DNA of 64,000 nt, taken from the NCBI RefSeq assembly GCF_964275005.1, contig NW_027307659.1, positions 310,001 through 374,000 of the forward strand, given 5' to 3'. This document shows positions 45,895-57,409 of the stretch, piece by piece. This DNA is from Diadema setosum (Eukaryota; Echinodermata; Echinoidea; Diadematoida; Diadematidae). Under the pieces are notes generated by a model that was not told the DNA's origin, made no database searches, and saw only the letters and a program-made list of their open reading frames with translations. Every line of letters starts with the position of its first letter. Positions within the stretch are counted from its first letter, which is position 1. The translations under genes and the position numbers were made by a program.

Positions 45895-46181
45895 GTGAGT
45901 CTGTCGAAGCTTGGCATGTTCTCATTTTAAGCGTTATTTTATTTTTATTCCAAGACGGTGACATGATCAATTGAAAACGAAGAGTGTGGTTTGCAAAGTC
46001 TTTTTTCCGTTGATGGTAGGCTGTCGTCGACGTAACTATATTAAGAAGAAAGCTAATGAACTCGTATTGACTACAGTATGGGGGAAACAAAAAAAAAAAG
46101 TTCTTGAAATATTTGTTTTGTGTATAACAAACAAACAAAGTAAACTCAACGGGATCGGTACATTGACAATCAATTATTGAA

Positions 46182-46870
46182 TGTGACCGTGCATCACAAA
46201 ACGAACAAAAGTCGCACACACTGATTTTGCGTGAGGACTGAAAATAAGTGAAATGGGTCAACCTAGCCGATCTTGACTTTTTCATATTTTCTGAAGGAGC
46301 AAGTCTTCTTTTACATTATGCTAAAATTTGGGATCATAAAACGGGCAGGAAAGTGTGTTTTTTAGCATTTTATCTCGAACATTTTTGGTAGAATAGTGTG
46401 ATTAGGTGTGTCCTAAGAGTCCCCTTTTCATTTCTGAAAAACCTTGTACACACTCTTCACTTTCAACTCTAATAACTTTTGAAAGGATAGTGCTACTGCT
46501 TTGAAAATTGGCATTGATTATTGACAGAATGTGTTAATGAGGCATGCTTAATTTCAGTTTAATCTGGTAATCTCTTCATCGTTGTTACTCCGATGGTTTA
46601 CTTCCTGTTTTTTGTCCCATTCATCGCACAGCCAGCACGGCTTGGTAAAGATTAAGCACTTGAATAGACACTGTACTTCAGAGCCTCTTTTCTCAGTTCA
46701 CACTTTTCCTGAATTTGTGCTTTCTTTCTAATATTTAGATAGGTTAGGTGAATCCATTTGATTTGAGTTATACATCATTTTAAAGCTTAAAGTCTGCTCT
46801 TTCAGAATATGGTCTTAACTAAAAATTCATGTCTGGCGACTTTATGTTTGTTTTGTGGTGCAGGGTCACA
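46182..46870 (+). mobile_element. TGTGACC-family TIR element, copy b
   Basis: Full-length copy of 689 bp with TIRs TGTGACCGTGCATCACA and (right) GGTGCAGGGTCACA. Flanked by AA on each side. It lies in intron 1 of the immunoglobulin gene. Confidence 0.85.
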
Positions 46871-47004
46871 AATTATAGTTTGCTTGTATGCAGATGTGTC
46901 TGCAGAGATTATGATAGTTTGTTTAAGTAGTTTGTTTTTTCTTTGGTGTCACCATGTCATTTTCCCTTGTTGATTCCCTCTGTTCATCGTTGTCATCATG
47001 AAAG

Positions 47005-47349
47005 GTTTATCGGATAAATGTCTGGGACCTGAGACGCGTCATCCTACAGAGGAAGCCTACTTCGGGAACAATAAGACAATCACCTGCTTGAACTTTGACT
47101 CAGGATATAGTAATTTCATCGTGCATTACATCAAACTGATATTCAGCGAAAGAGAAGTAGCATCATATTCACATGAGCGAAGTGAAAACAATTTTCATGC
47201 AGGAAAATATGGTTTCCATGTAACTCATTGGAACAACCAGACACAGTTTGTCATTCAAAACGTGTCAATGAATGACGAGGGACAATACGTTTGTAAAGTT
47301 TGGTCAAGCACTGGAATGTATTGTGGCCTGGTTAATTTAACAGTGAAAG
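47005..47349 (+). CDS. immunoglobulin-family gene, exon 2 (V-type Ig domain)
   Basis: The 345-nt exon is bounded by an AAAG acceptor and an AAAG|GTAAGT donor, phase 1 at both ends. It encodes one V-type domain: the first disulfide Cys is in NKTITC, and the second is in MNDEGQYVCKV, which carries the D-x-G-x-Y-x-C motif. The usual Trp after the first Cys is not evident (VHYIKLIF there). Two further Cys (CLGPE near the start, MYCGL near the end) could form an extra bridge. Four N-glycosylation sequons are present (NKT, NQT, NVS, NLT). Expected to be secreted or on the cell surface. Ligand unknown; an immune or recognition role is a family-based guess. Confidence 0.8.
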
Positions 47350-48104
47350 GTAAGTTGATCTAACAAGAAATTGATTTTTGGAGACAATATATACAGGAAC
47401 CTCATCTCTTAAGAATCAATCAAAACTGTGCATTTCTCAATTAAAACGGGTAATGAGTACCGTGGTGGTCATGGAAATGAACGTTATAATGATGTGTGAG
47501 AATATACGGATAATACGAACAATTACAATAAAAGAAATAATAAAGACTTTCCAAAGAGTACTGCTCAGAAAACTGGAGAGTCTAGAACTGCACCGCTGAC
47601 CGGAATCAAAGTCACACAAAATATGCGCTTAGTGCACTGATCAATGCGCTGGAGTTCTCAAATGTTGCGAGATGTATACAACAATGCGTATAAAAAATAC
47701 CGTATATGGGTGAGAAGTTTGAACGATGTACAATTGCCAATTTTCGCACCTTAAGACACTCTTTCCCTAAAAACACACGAGGATGATCTAAGAAACCAGA
47801 TTCTTTCATTTCATCTCAAAGCCTGGTAAATTTCCTTTCAGGAAATGTATGGTTTGGTTGACTTTTGACTGATATTTGCATTTGACAAGGACCTAAAGCG
47901 TAAAAATACGGTAAAAACGCTATTTTCACAATAATTTTAGTTTTTCAAATCAATAATGTGCCTTTTTTTTATGGTTCGTGGCATCTTATATCTGACCGTG
48001 TTCTGGATCTGATATATCATGGGTATGTACCACAAAATTATAAGAACTCTATGAGCACGTATAAAATTACAGAGAAAAATTGAAATATCAAAGCCCTAAA
48101 CAAA
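47350..48104. other. intron 2 of the immunoglobulin gene, first part
   Basis: AT-rich intron sequence; no additional exon recognised. Confidence 0.45.
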
Positions 48105-49557
48105 CGAACGTCCGTGATGCTTTTATTTCTAGCACTGCTGCAAATTCTACCTTGTTGTCTCAACTGTAATGTATACGAAAATTTGATGTTCCACCTAATG
48201 TACATATCCTGCAAAAATTATACGTCTGCTGGCTGTTCATGGGACGTAACATTCTTTTATGCAAGATTATACTCAGTTTTCGTCACGGACGTGCGTCCGC
48301 TCTTTACCAATAAAGATCGTAGCCCATAAATGTTATTGGCGATATTGTTCTGAGTCGTAATCAACTAAGATCTAGCTACACGATAATATGTATGTTTTGA
48401 GTTTCTGTCCATCCCTTGTCAAATGCGAACCGAAATTACATTTTTAGACGAACCTCCAAGAAAAAAAGAACGTCCGTGATAATTAAACCTTATTGAGTGG
48501 GGCACCGTCTTGCTTTGATGGCGAAGGTACATTTTACCTTCGGCTCTCTAGCCAAGGAGCTGCATGTCATGTTTGGAGCGGACTGGGGCTCGTCTGCAGT
48601 TTTTGGACCATACGATTCACCGAAAACCAAGCAAATGATTAATATATTCTCTGAAAATTCACCTCCTAATCCCTCTCTGAGCCATGTATTATGTTGAAAA
48701 GGTGTCAAATTTCTTATAATTTGCATTGACAATTCCTTTTCAAATTTTTGAAAGAGTTAGGAAGGCCACGTAGTCTCTGTAGATTAGTTACCCGTCCTGG
48801 AACATGACCCTAGTAGTAGAACTAACGTCCGAGACAATTCCAGCGAACGTCCGTGACGTATGCAATTCGACAGATAGGGATAACTTGTCTCGAAAGTGTC
48901 CTTTATTTTTTAAAACTTTTGGCTCCAATAGCGACAAAGTTTTACAAAGTAAACAATGAGCTTAGAGCAGTAGTTTCAGGATTTTTAAGGCGGTATGTGA
49001 TCATGATGAACAAACAGCTCAAAATTTACTCGCAATTTAACGCTTGTATTCCCTCTAATTACATAAAAACAGCTAAATACTGAAAACCAAGGTATAGGAA
49101 AAATGGAATTTACCGTAATCTGTAATTTCTGTGCATTTAAATTTCTTTCTGATGAGGTTTTGGAGACAATTTGCACAGTTATAGGTTCTGAAAGTTACGG
49201 ACGTTCGGTCCGAGAAAGGAAATTTCTGATAATTACAAATATATCACTGTACATTAAGTTAATGTTACTTGAAAATATTACCAAGTCACTGCGTCTCTGA
49301 TACCCAAAAGTGAATAACGTTCAGCATTCATTTTACCTGTAATAACAAAAGGAAAACGTTTTGCTCACGGATGTTCGTTGGTAACATAAGTCCATGGATT
49401 ACATAGTAGGAGATAGAGGAACAGTGCCACTTTTTAGTGACAGATGCTCCCCGTGTATATCTTTTGAGTAGGGTAGCTGCCATCTCAAACAGAACACATC
49501 CAGGTTTGGTCTCCATCACGGACGTTCGCTGTAATTGTCATAATATTTATGCCTTAA

Positions 49558-49910
49558 AGGGGATGGCTATTAACCGATCAGCGGGAATCAGTGGGAATAC
49601 TGAGGGATGATTGTTCCAATCCTTGTGGGATTCATTGAAGAGTACATTATTATATCTACTGTTGTGTGAAAATTATTTGCTTCAGAACGGTCTCATATTC
49701 AAATAATGTGCAAATTAATGCCCCGTCACTGACCAGGCACGCTTTAACCTGGAAACATTAAACTGCACATTACTTGAATATGAGACCATTCTGAAACAAA
49801 TAATTTTCATACAGCAATAGATGTACTCTTAAATGATTTCCACAAGGATTGGAACAATTATCCTCCAGCATTCCCACTGATTCCCACTGATCAGTTACTA
49901 GCCATCCCCT
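49558..49910. mobile_element. palindromic MITE AGGGGATGGCTA with TTAA duplication
   Basis: 353 bp that fold end to end into arms of about 170 bp. Termini AGGGGATGGCTA and TAGCCATCCCCT are flanked by TTAA on each side (49554-49557, 49911-49914). TTAA targets suggest piggyBac or Kolobok mobilisation. Related copies lie at 36318-36402 and 63012-63860. It lies in intron 2 of the immunoglobulin gene. Confidence 0.85.
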
Positions 49911-50514
49911 TTAATACATTCTTATTTTTCTCTTCACAACGATTTTCCTCTCATTCCCTAAGTAGCCTGAACATGCTGCTACCAAACAGAAAAAAAAAAA
50001 CAAATCCGAAAAGTGCTATGCAGTCACATTCAGAATATATTGAAACTAAAAGGATGAAATAACGGAAGAAGTCTGTAATGGGCATGTGTCAAGAAGAATC
50101 GTAAAAGTTTCAAAAGGACGTGGAAGCAGCTGAATGAAAATGAGAAGAAACAGAGAAGGGATCAAGCTCCAACACACAGAGAAAAGAATTGCCAGTGCAC
50201 TCCCGTTATACCGAGTTTCTCTGGAGGAGCTTTTTTTTTTGTGTTTATTTTTTATTCATCGAAATGTCGTCAAAAGCGAACAAAAATAATGCAGTATACA
50301 ATTACTGTCTGATGAAAACACGCAAATCCTCCGTTTATCATGACATGCTGTTTTTTATACTCATCAATGAAAAGCAATGTCAATTTGCAATTCTGTACAC
50401 GATGTGTTTTTCTTTTTATTTTACATTTAAGAGACAGAGAGATCATCAAGTTGTTTGTGCTTTTGTGCTTACTTTGAAAACACATGTTAAAAAACTTATG
50501 ATTTAGTAATAGTT

Positions 50515-51370
50515 TTAGGGTCGCACTTTCATACATTCGCTCTTCCGAAGATTCGTTACTCCGAATGTCCAAAAGTTTGTTATTCCGAAAAAGAAAAGAA
50601 AAAAAAGGTTCGTAGTTAATTCAGGAGGCTTCTTATTAAATATTTTCTTATTCCGAAAGTTTGCTAATCCGAAAATCAAATAGTAAGGTTCACTATTATT
50701 AAGGTCCGTTCTTCTAAAAGTGGAATCTCCTGATATTCGTTTAGGTGAAAGCGATTATTATGAGGTTTTAGAATTTTGAGGATTTGGTTGTTAATTTGTT
50801 TCTAAACATTTGGATAAACGATCCTGATTTTTCATGTTCCTATTAACAAACCTTTCGATTAACCTTCGGAGATTCCTATCATTTACTGAATAAAAAAGCT
50901 TCATGATTATACGAACCTTAATCAATTTTCGGATTGACAAACCGTATGAATAACGAGCCTCCGAAATGACGTGCTACAAAATGTTTGTTATAACGAACTA
51001 TATTATATAATATCGAAGTCACAAACATCCATCCAAGTTATGAACTTACTGTGTCTTGTTATGACGAAACTTTGGAGTATCGAACCTTATTCTGACTAAT
51101 ATAATAACACAAATTCTCCTCGCTAACAGTGTGTAACACAAGGAGCACACGCAGAGGGATTTCTTCCTAGACACATTGAAACGTATTCGTTTGCCCTCCC
51201 CAGCTAAACTTCGTATTTCGATAACGGAGCACATTTCTTCTGTTTTTCTATGTCAGCTCTTGTCATATTTAGCTGTGACGACGTTCGTTATAAGCAAATT
51301 TTGCATTGTAGACTTTAAATAACAAATTTACGACCTGAATCTTTACTTCGTGATTACGAAATTTTGATAA
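50515..51370. repeat. degenerate TTCGTTATTCCGAA minisatellite
   Basis: Words such as GTTACTCCGAA, GTTATTCCGAA, TTATTCCGAAAG and AATCCGAAAA recur every 20-25 bp at the left end and become blurred toward 51370 (ATAACGAACTATA, ATATCGAAG). This suggests an old tandem array that has diverged. Confidence 0.5.
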
Positions 51371-52156
51371 ATATATTCGTTCTCAAGGATGGACTACGTC
51401 ACTGAGATTACACGTATGTTTGTACGTTCATTTACGAGAGATGAAAAAAAAAGCGTTTTCTTTGATTCCTCAGCATGGAAAGATAAACAAGCTTTAGTAA
51501 CTGAAAATTGGTAATAATTATTTAGCATTTTGCAGAGGAGTTTGTTCTGGACATGGAATTGTTGTTTGTTGTGAATAGAATGCGTTTCCAATTCAAGAGA
51601 ACTGCATTGTTCAATATCTTGTTTGTTCCGAACGTCCGTGAGGTATATGCCAACCTCCGTGATGAAAACTATGCTATGTTTGTTGGTTTATAGAGACTGC
51701 CTAGATGAGATACATCTTTAAAAGGTATCTTATTATTTGGGAGTAAGGATTAAAGTATGGGATAGTGAAATAAGAGGTCGGAATATTGAGTTTCTGTAAA
51801 ATGGGCGTAAATTGGAGAAAGTGTTTAGCGGAACAGTAATATTTCAACAGAAATGACGAATTTGGTTAAATCATCAGTTGTCTACCATTACGTACAGGTT
51901 AAGAATACAAGCTTAATATTCTGCCAACACATACAAATGTCCCTTAAGATATTTCGTTACGATTTTGAACTGAATCAGATCGTTGCAAGCTATGTTAAAT
52001 GGTATTCAAATGTATGTGCAGTACTATTCCTCACGGACGTTCGCTGCTCTGGACATGGTAAACTTCCGCGGTGAATAAAAACGTGTTCCTCTGGCAAAAT
52101 CCTAGTATAATTGGGTTCATATTAAAGCTTGAATTATACTCTTTCAGGTAAGATAA

Positions 52157-52435
52157 ATGATTTGGAGAATTTCTTACTTTTTAAATTTTGCGTTGTTTTG
52201 GCTCAATTGTACAGCGTTCAAAATTCTGACCCAAGAAGAGGCGGTAGACGTTGCTTTTGAATCCTCACAATTCGACTTTACTTCGAGCTTTCGGGCTCTG
52301 CCCTTTATCAAGACTAAGGAAAAATCAGACAAAATACAAAACATCGATATCATTTATTATACAAAAAATAATGATGATCGAGGAAATAGTGAAAATAATA
52401 ACGACAATGGTAGAGGCAGAGACGGCAGAAAATAA
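52157..52435 (+). other. open frame in intron 2, unlikely exon
   Basis: 92 codons starting MIWRISYFLNFALFWLNC, hydrophobic and then Asn/Asp-rich. A CTCTTTCAG acceptor precedes it in another frame that would give a short hydrophobic stretch and then a stop. No homology recognised, so it is not called as an exon. Confidence 0.25.
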
Positions 52436-52554
52436 ATACACTATTGAATGGGAGTGTAATAGAATACGTCAATCTTACATAATATAACATACATACATAC
52501 AATCACAAACAAGCATACACATAAGCACTTACAAATGCGTATGACTAAACATCT

Positions 52555-52559
<5 letters not shown>

Positions 52560-52584
<25 letters not shown>
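52560..52584. repeat. (CA)n microsatellite
   Basis: Directly abuts the TIR element at 52585. Confidence 0.95.
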
Positions 52585-52585
<1 letters not shown>

Positions 52586-52834
52586 TGAAGAGTTTGTTCG
52601 CAAAAACCGATAAGTCCATTTTTGAAGATTTTGAAGTACGGTCTCTGTCACAAAGTACAAAATAGTACCTTTTAAATGATATATTGGTCACTACATGTAA
52701 GGTACTTTTTTGAAGTTATGCTCAAAAGAAGCAAAATATTTCCTATTATCCTCTTTATTTTTCTTGACCTTTAATCGCAAATATCTTCATTTGGCAAATA
52801 TGGACTTATCGGTTTTTGCAAACAAACTCTTCAT
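52585..52834. mobile_element. 250-bp TIR element ATGAAGAGTTTG
   Basis: 35-bp TIRs with one mismatch (ATGAAGAGTTTGTTCGC at the left). It sits between a CA and an AT microsatellite, so the target duplication cannot be read. A half copy is at 26884-26962. Confidence 0.75.
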
Positions 52835-54112
52835 ATATATATATATATTGACATCCTTGCTTATTACTTACTGAAATAAAAAAAAAAATCGAAACAATCC
52901 GTGAGTATTTCATACGATCTCTGCGCACTTTTTGAAAGTTACATATTAATCGACTATTAATATTGGTCATAAAATCGATTTATGAACGTCTTGCCTTGAA
53001 AGAGTTACTCTTTTTACTTTTATTGTTTGTATGATATGGTATGTTCCCTGTGTAGAAACAGGCATTCGAGATAACACTTTTGCAACATATTGAACGACAT
53101 AATGCGCTAAAATCAGCGTTCTCATCTGACAGAAAATTACTATGCTGGTTAATGCCCACCGCAGGTAACTCTGGCAGAATTAAGCTGACTTTTGATATCC
53201 TTTGATAATGCCATAGGAACAACATCGAATACATGCACACCATCAACTGTTGTTACGGACCAGTAATGTTTACCTTGTATAAAACTATTGGTATTTTTAC
53301 TTCACGTTTAAACCGAACAATCCGGCATGCATGAAGTAAGTCTAAAAACAGCATGTTATTGATATAAGTGTAATAACTAATATGAAAAAAAAGATCATTG
53401 AAAAACTAAACCGAATGTTTGATGATTCAAACTGAAAAATATGCATGTATGCTGAATACCTACTAATTCCTCTTTGACTATTTCTTCTGTTTATGCACCG
53501 TCAACATTTATTTGAAATAGAAATGTAAAATATGAAATATATGACTCAGAAATGCACAGCAAAATCAAAATAAACAATTCCCGACATACGTTGAAAAGTA
53601 GGATCTGGCGCTTCATAATCAACAATCACAAAAATAAAAGATAGTAAGAAACGAAGACCCTTTTTACTCTTAAAGTCACTATTAGTAATGATAGAAATTA
53701 ATTCCTGACAGCCCAATTACATACGGCAATAGTGAGTCGATCACAGGAACAGATATTCAATTTTATATTGTTGTTAAATCTTTGTAAGACAATGAAATTG
53801 TAGATCCAACGCTTGTTATTGAATGTTGTCATTGAATGTTGTCATTTCGTTAAAAAGATCATTTCATCGACGAAATGACTGCTTTCGTAACGAAATGTTC
53901 CATGTGACACTTGGCGCTCCATGGTTTTGTTCATGGTTTAAACGATGGTTTCATTTGAACCATCTTCGTGAATTCGGGCCTATGGGTTTACGTCAGGTGA
54001 TTGTCAGTTTGTGCCGTTGTTCGGGCTTGCTCTCGCGAGCTTTAGGCTATTCCGTTTACACACATCAACACATATAAATCAAAGATATTACCAAGAGCGA
54101 TTATCATCATTC

Positions 54113-54116
<4 letters not shown>
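52835..54116. other. intron 2, last part, unassigned
   Basis: AT-rich. A local cluster of ACGAAATG/ATTTCGT words lies at 53845-53900. No exon recognised. Confidence 0.4.

Positions 54117-54149
<33 letters not shown>
54117..54149. repeat. (AT)n microsatellite
   Basis: Pure AT repeat seen directly. Confidence 0.95.
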
Positions 54150-54150
<1 letters not shown>

Positions 54151-54386
54151 CCAGATCGTGTAATTCTATTCCGGGCCAGGCAACATTGACTGTCAAAAAA
54201 CAAAACAAAGCAAAAGAAAAGAAAACAAAACTACTTTGACATGCATTCCTTTCTATATGAATAAAACACAACTAACTGTGTGTGGTTTCTGTGAGGCGAA
54301 AAGTGTATACCAACAGAAAGCATTAATAATGTTCTTTTTTTTCGCCTTTGAGGGGAATGAAATGAATTTAAAGCATCGCTCGAAAT

Positions 54387-54561
54387 TCAATTCAATTCAA
54401 TTCAATTCATTTTATTTCCATACTTCTCATTTATGGACATTATAACAGAAATCAAACAAGTTCTTTCACCTTGTAAACAATGTGCAAAACACAACAATAT
54501 ACATGGTGATGACACAGTAATTATATGTAATAACTGGTCAAATTCGAAATCGAGACGAAAT
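54387..54561 (-). mobile_element. short LINE 3'-end insertion
   Basis: Reverse complement ends in the GAATT-type tail after GGAAATAAAAT, the same tail as the LINE ending at 43978. It is flanked by CGAAAT on both sides. The equivalent position in the two downstream repeat units (around 55360 and 56850) is empty, which defines the insertion exactly: about 175 bp, strongly 5' truncated. Confidence 0.8.
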
Positions 54562-54616
54562 AAGTCGGATGCGAACTCACCTTTTTTTCTCTCTCCCCTT
54601 ACCTATTCCATCGAAG

Positions 54617-54661
54617 AGGCAACAACTTTTGTGACACTTACATCAATAAGTGCTGGCGATG
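54617..54661 (+). CDS. stalk mini-exon 1 of the immunoglobulin gene
   Basis: 45 nt between GAAG (acceptor) and GATG|GTGAGT (donor), phase 1 at both ends. With the split codon it encodes EATTFVTLTSISAGD, rich in Thr/Ser as in O-glycosylated stalks. It is 3 nt shorter at the acceptor than the next two copies. Including or skipping it keeps the frame. Confidence 0.6.
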
Positions 54662-54727
54662 GTGAGTCATACAAAAATAACAAATAAATCAAAGGTGACT
54701 TGTCTTCATGCTCTTTTAGAATTATCC

Positions 54728-54936
54728 TGGATATAGGAATAGACATTGCACTTCAGAGCCTCTTTTCTCAGTTAACACTTTTCCTGAGTGTGTACTTTCC
54801 TTCCAACATTCAGATAGGTTAAGATAGTCCATTTGAATTGTGTTATACATCATTTTAAAGCTTGAATTTCCTTTTTGAATTTTTTTTTCTAAAAGCCATG
54901 TCTGGCGACTTTTTGTTCGTTTGTGATGCAGGGTTA
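54728..54936 (+). mobile_element. TGTGACC-family TIR element, truncated copy e
   Basis: Only the right portion remains (GCCTCTTTTCTCAGTTAACA to GATGCAGGGTTAC). It lies just after mini-exon 1, as copies c and d lie after mini-exons 2 and 3. Confidence 0.75.
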
Positions 54937-55432
54937 CTGATGAGATACATTTTAAACCTGAATGTAACATCAATTAATTTTTTTTTAAAGTTTAATTTAT
55001 TTTCGTATTCTTCACAAATATCACAAAAATGGCGCACATATTATTATATCATTCGAAAATTGTACATAAAATAAACTAGATAGAACTTCACCGGAATGGA
55101 ATACAACGCTTGGTCTCGTTTTAAACACAAAGTTCTCTATACATCAGAGTTGAGCTATGGTCATAATGCAAGAAATATTTTTAGGCCTGCGTAAAAGAAA
55201 GCTTGTACAGCCGGAGGTCCTATGATAAACCAGATTAGGGGAGTTATAAATTGCATATATTTAGACCATATCATATGAGTACGAAATGTGTATACCCACA
55301 GAAAGCATTAATAAGGGTTGTCCGCCTTTAAAGGGAATGAATAAATTTAAAACATCGATCGAAATAAGTCGGATGCGAGCTCACCGTGTTTTTTTTTTTT
55401 TCTCTCTCTGTCCCCTTTCCTATTCCATCCAG

Positions 55433-55480
55433 AAGAGGCTACAACTTTAGTGACACTTCCATCAATTATTGCTGGCGATG
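55433..55480 (+). CDS. stalk mini-exon 2 of the immunoglobulin gene
   Basis: 48 nt between CCATCCAG and GATG|GTGAGT, with a T-rich tract upstream. Phase 1 at both ends. Encodes EEATTLVTLPSIIAGD. The next copy differs from it at only two bases. Confidence 0.65.
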
Positions 55481-55731
55481 GTGAGTCATGAAAAAAAAAA
55501 ATGATGAAGAAGAAAACTTCAATGATTTATTTTAAGGATTCAATATAACATGTCACGTTAATGTTGTATCACTCCTAAATGTAATGACATTGCTAAATGT
55601 AATATCAACCTTAAATGTAATACATTTTAATTCTCACTGTAATTTATCGACCCTAAGTGTCATATTTTTAAATGTTATGATTAAGTCAACCCTCAAATGA
55701 ATAAACGGAAACAACCCTAAATGTGACTCTG

Positions 55732-56411
55732 CATCACAAAACCTACAAAAAGTTGCACCCCTTAATTTTATGTGAGGTTTGAAATAGGTAAAGCGGGTCA
55801 ACCTAGCCAAACATGAGGGTTTTATTCAGAAAGAATAGTCTTCTTCTACATTTTCCTAGAGTTTGGGATCATAAAACGAACAGGAAAACTGTGTTTTAGC
55901 AGTTTTTTTCTCGAACACCTTTTTTTTCCAGAATAGTGTGATAAGGTTTGTCTTTTAGAGGCCCTTTTTCATCTCTTAAAAAACCTTGTACACACACACT
56001 TTAATCTCAACTCTAATAACTTTAGAAAGGATTATGCTACTCCCTTGAAAGCAAGCATTAATCATGGACAGAATGTTAACAATAAAACACGCTCAATTTC
56101 AGCTTAATCTGATAATCACTTCCTTGTTCTTGCTCCGGGGTTTACTTCCTGATTTTTGTCCTATTCATCGCTCAGCTAGCACGGTTTGGTAAAGATTAAG
56201 CGCAAGAATAGATATTGAACTTCAGAGCCTCTTTTCCCAGTTAACACCTTTCCTGAGTGTGTACTTTCTTTCCAACATTTAGATAGGTTAAGACAGTCCA
56301 TTTGAATTGTGTTATACATCATCTTCAAGCTTAAAGTTTCCTTTTTGAATCTTTTTTTTTTTCTAAAAGCCATGTCTGGCGACTTTTTGTTCGTTTGTGA
56401 TGCAGGGTTAC
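55732..56411 (+). mobile_element. TGTGACC-family TIR element, copy c
   Basis: Left end TGTGACTCTGCATCACA, right end GATGCAGGGTTAC. It shares its position and decay pattern with copy d, so it was present before the unit was duplicated. Confidence 0.8.
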
Positions 56412-56722
56412 TGATGAGATACATTTTAAACCTGAATGTAATATCGATTCATTTTCTATCAATTTTAATCTATTTTCGTATTCTTCACAAATATCACAAA
56501 ACAGGCAAACATATTATTATCATTCGAAAATTGTACGAGACATAAACTAGATAGAACTTCACTGGAATGTAATACAACGCTTGGTCTCGTTTTAAACATA
56601 AAGTTCTGTATACATCAGAGTTGAGCTATGGTCATAATGCAAGAAATATTTGGGGGTCTGCGTAAAAGCAAGCTTGTACAGCCGGAGGTCCTATGATAAA
56701 TCAGATTAGGGGAGTTATAAAT

Positions 56723-56758
<36 letters not shown>

Positions 56759-56927
56759 GACCATATCATATGAGTACGAAATGTGCATACCCACAGAAAG
56801 CATTAATAAGGGTTGTCCGCCTTTAAAGGGAAGGAATAAATTTAAAACATCGATCGAAATAAGTCGGATGCGAGCTCACCGTGTTTTTTTTTTTTTCTCG
56901 CCCTGTCCCCTTTCCTATTCCATCCAG

Positions 56928-56975
56928 AAGAGGCTACAACTTTAGTGACACTAACATCAATTATTGCTGGCGATG
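56928..56975 (+). CDS. stalk mini-exon 3 of the immunoglobulin gene
   Basis: 48 nt, same splice sites and phases as mini-exon 2. Encodes EEATTLVTLTSIIAGD. It differs from mini-exon 2 by CTTCC to CTAAC, which changes Pro to Thr. Near-identity to copy 2 including the flanking intron indicates recent duplication. Confidence 0.65.
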
Positions 56976-57200
56976 GTGAGTCATGAAAAAAAAAATGATG
57001 AAGAAGAAAACTTCAATGATTTATTTTAAGGATTCAATATAACATGTCACGTTAATGTTGTATCACATCTATATGTCATGACTAATCCAAATGTAATATC
57101 AGCCGTCAATGTAATGCCCTAAATGTCATACAGTTTAACGCTAATTTTTAAATGTAAAAATTAAGACAATCCTAAAATGAATAACCGGAAACAACCCTAA

Positions 57201-57289
57201 TGTGACTCTGCATCACAAAACCAACAAAAAGTCGCACCCCTTGATTTTTTGTTGATGTTTGAAAATAGGAAAAATGGGTCAATTTAACC

Positions 57290-57366
<77 letters not shown>

Positions 57367-57374
57367 TTATATAT

Positions 57375-57409
<35 letters not shown>

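Larger units (their letters stand above)
48105..52043. promoter_or_regulatory. cluster of CGAACGTCCGTGA motifs in intron 2
   Basis: The 13-mer or a close variant occurs at 48105, 48468, 48823 (partial), 48841 and 51629 on the plus strand, and at 48282, 49196, 49365, 49516 and 52029 as the complement (TCACGGACGTTCG). Bases beyond the motif are not conserved, apart from a slightly longer inverted match (ACAATTNCAGCG) between 48834 and 49535. Discrete short sites without conserved flanks look more like protein-binding sites or remnant element ends than like copies of one repeat. Function unknown. Confidence 0.5.

Noticed and set aside
49103-49300. 65-codon frame (MEFTVICNFCAFKFLSDEV) as an extra exon of the Ig gene
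   Set aside because: No acceptor or donor in matching phase and no recognisable domain; it overlaps the motif cluster.
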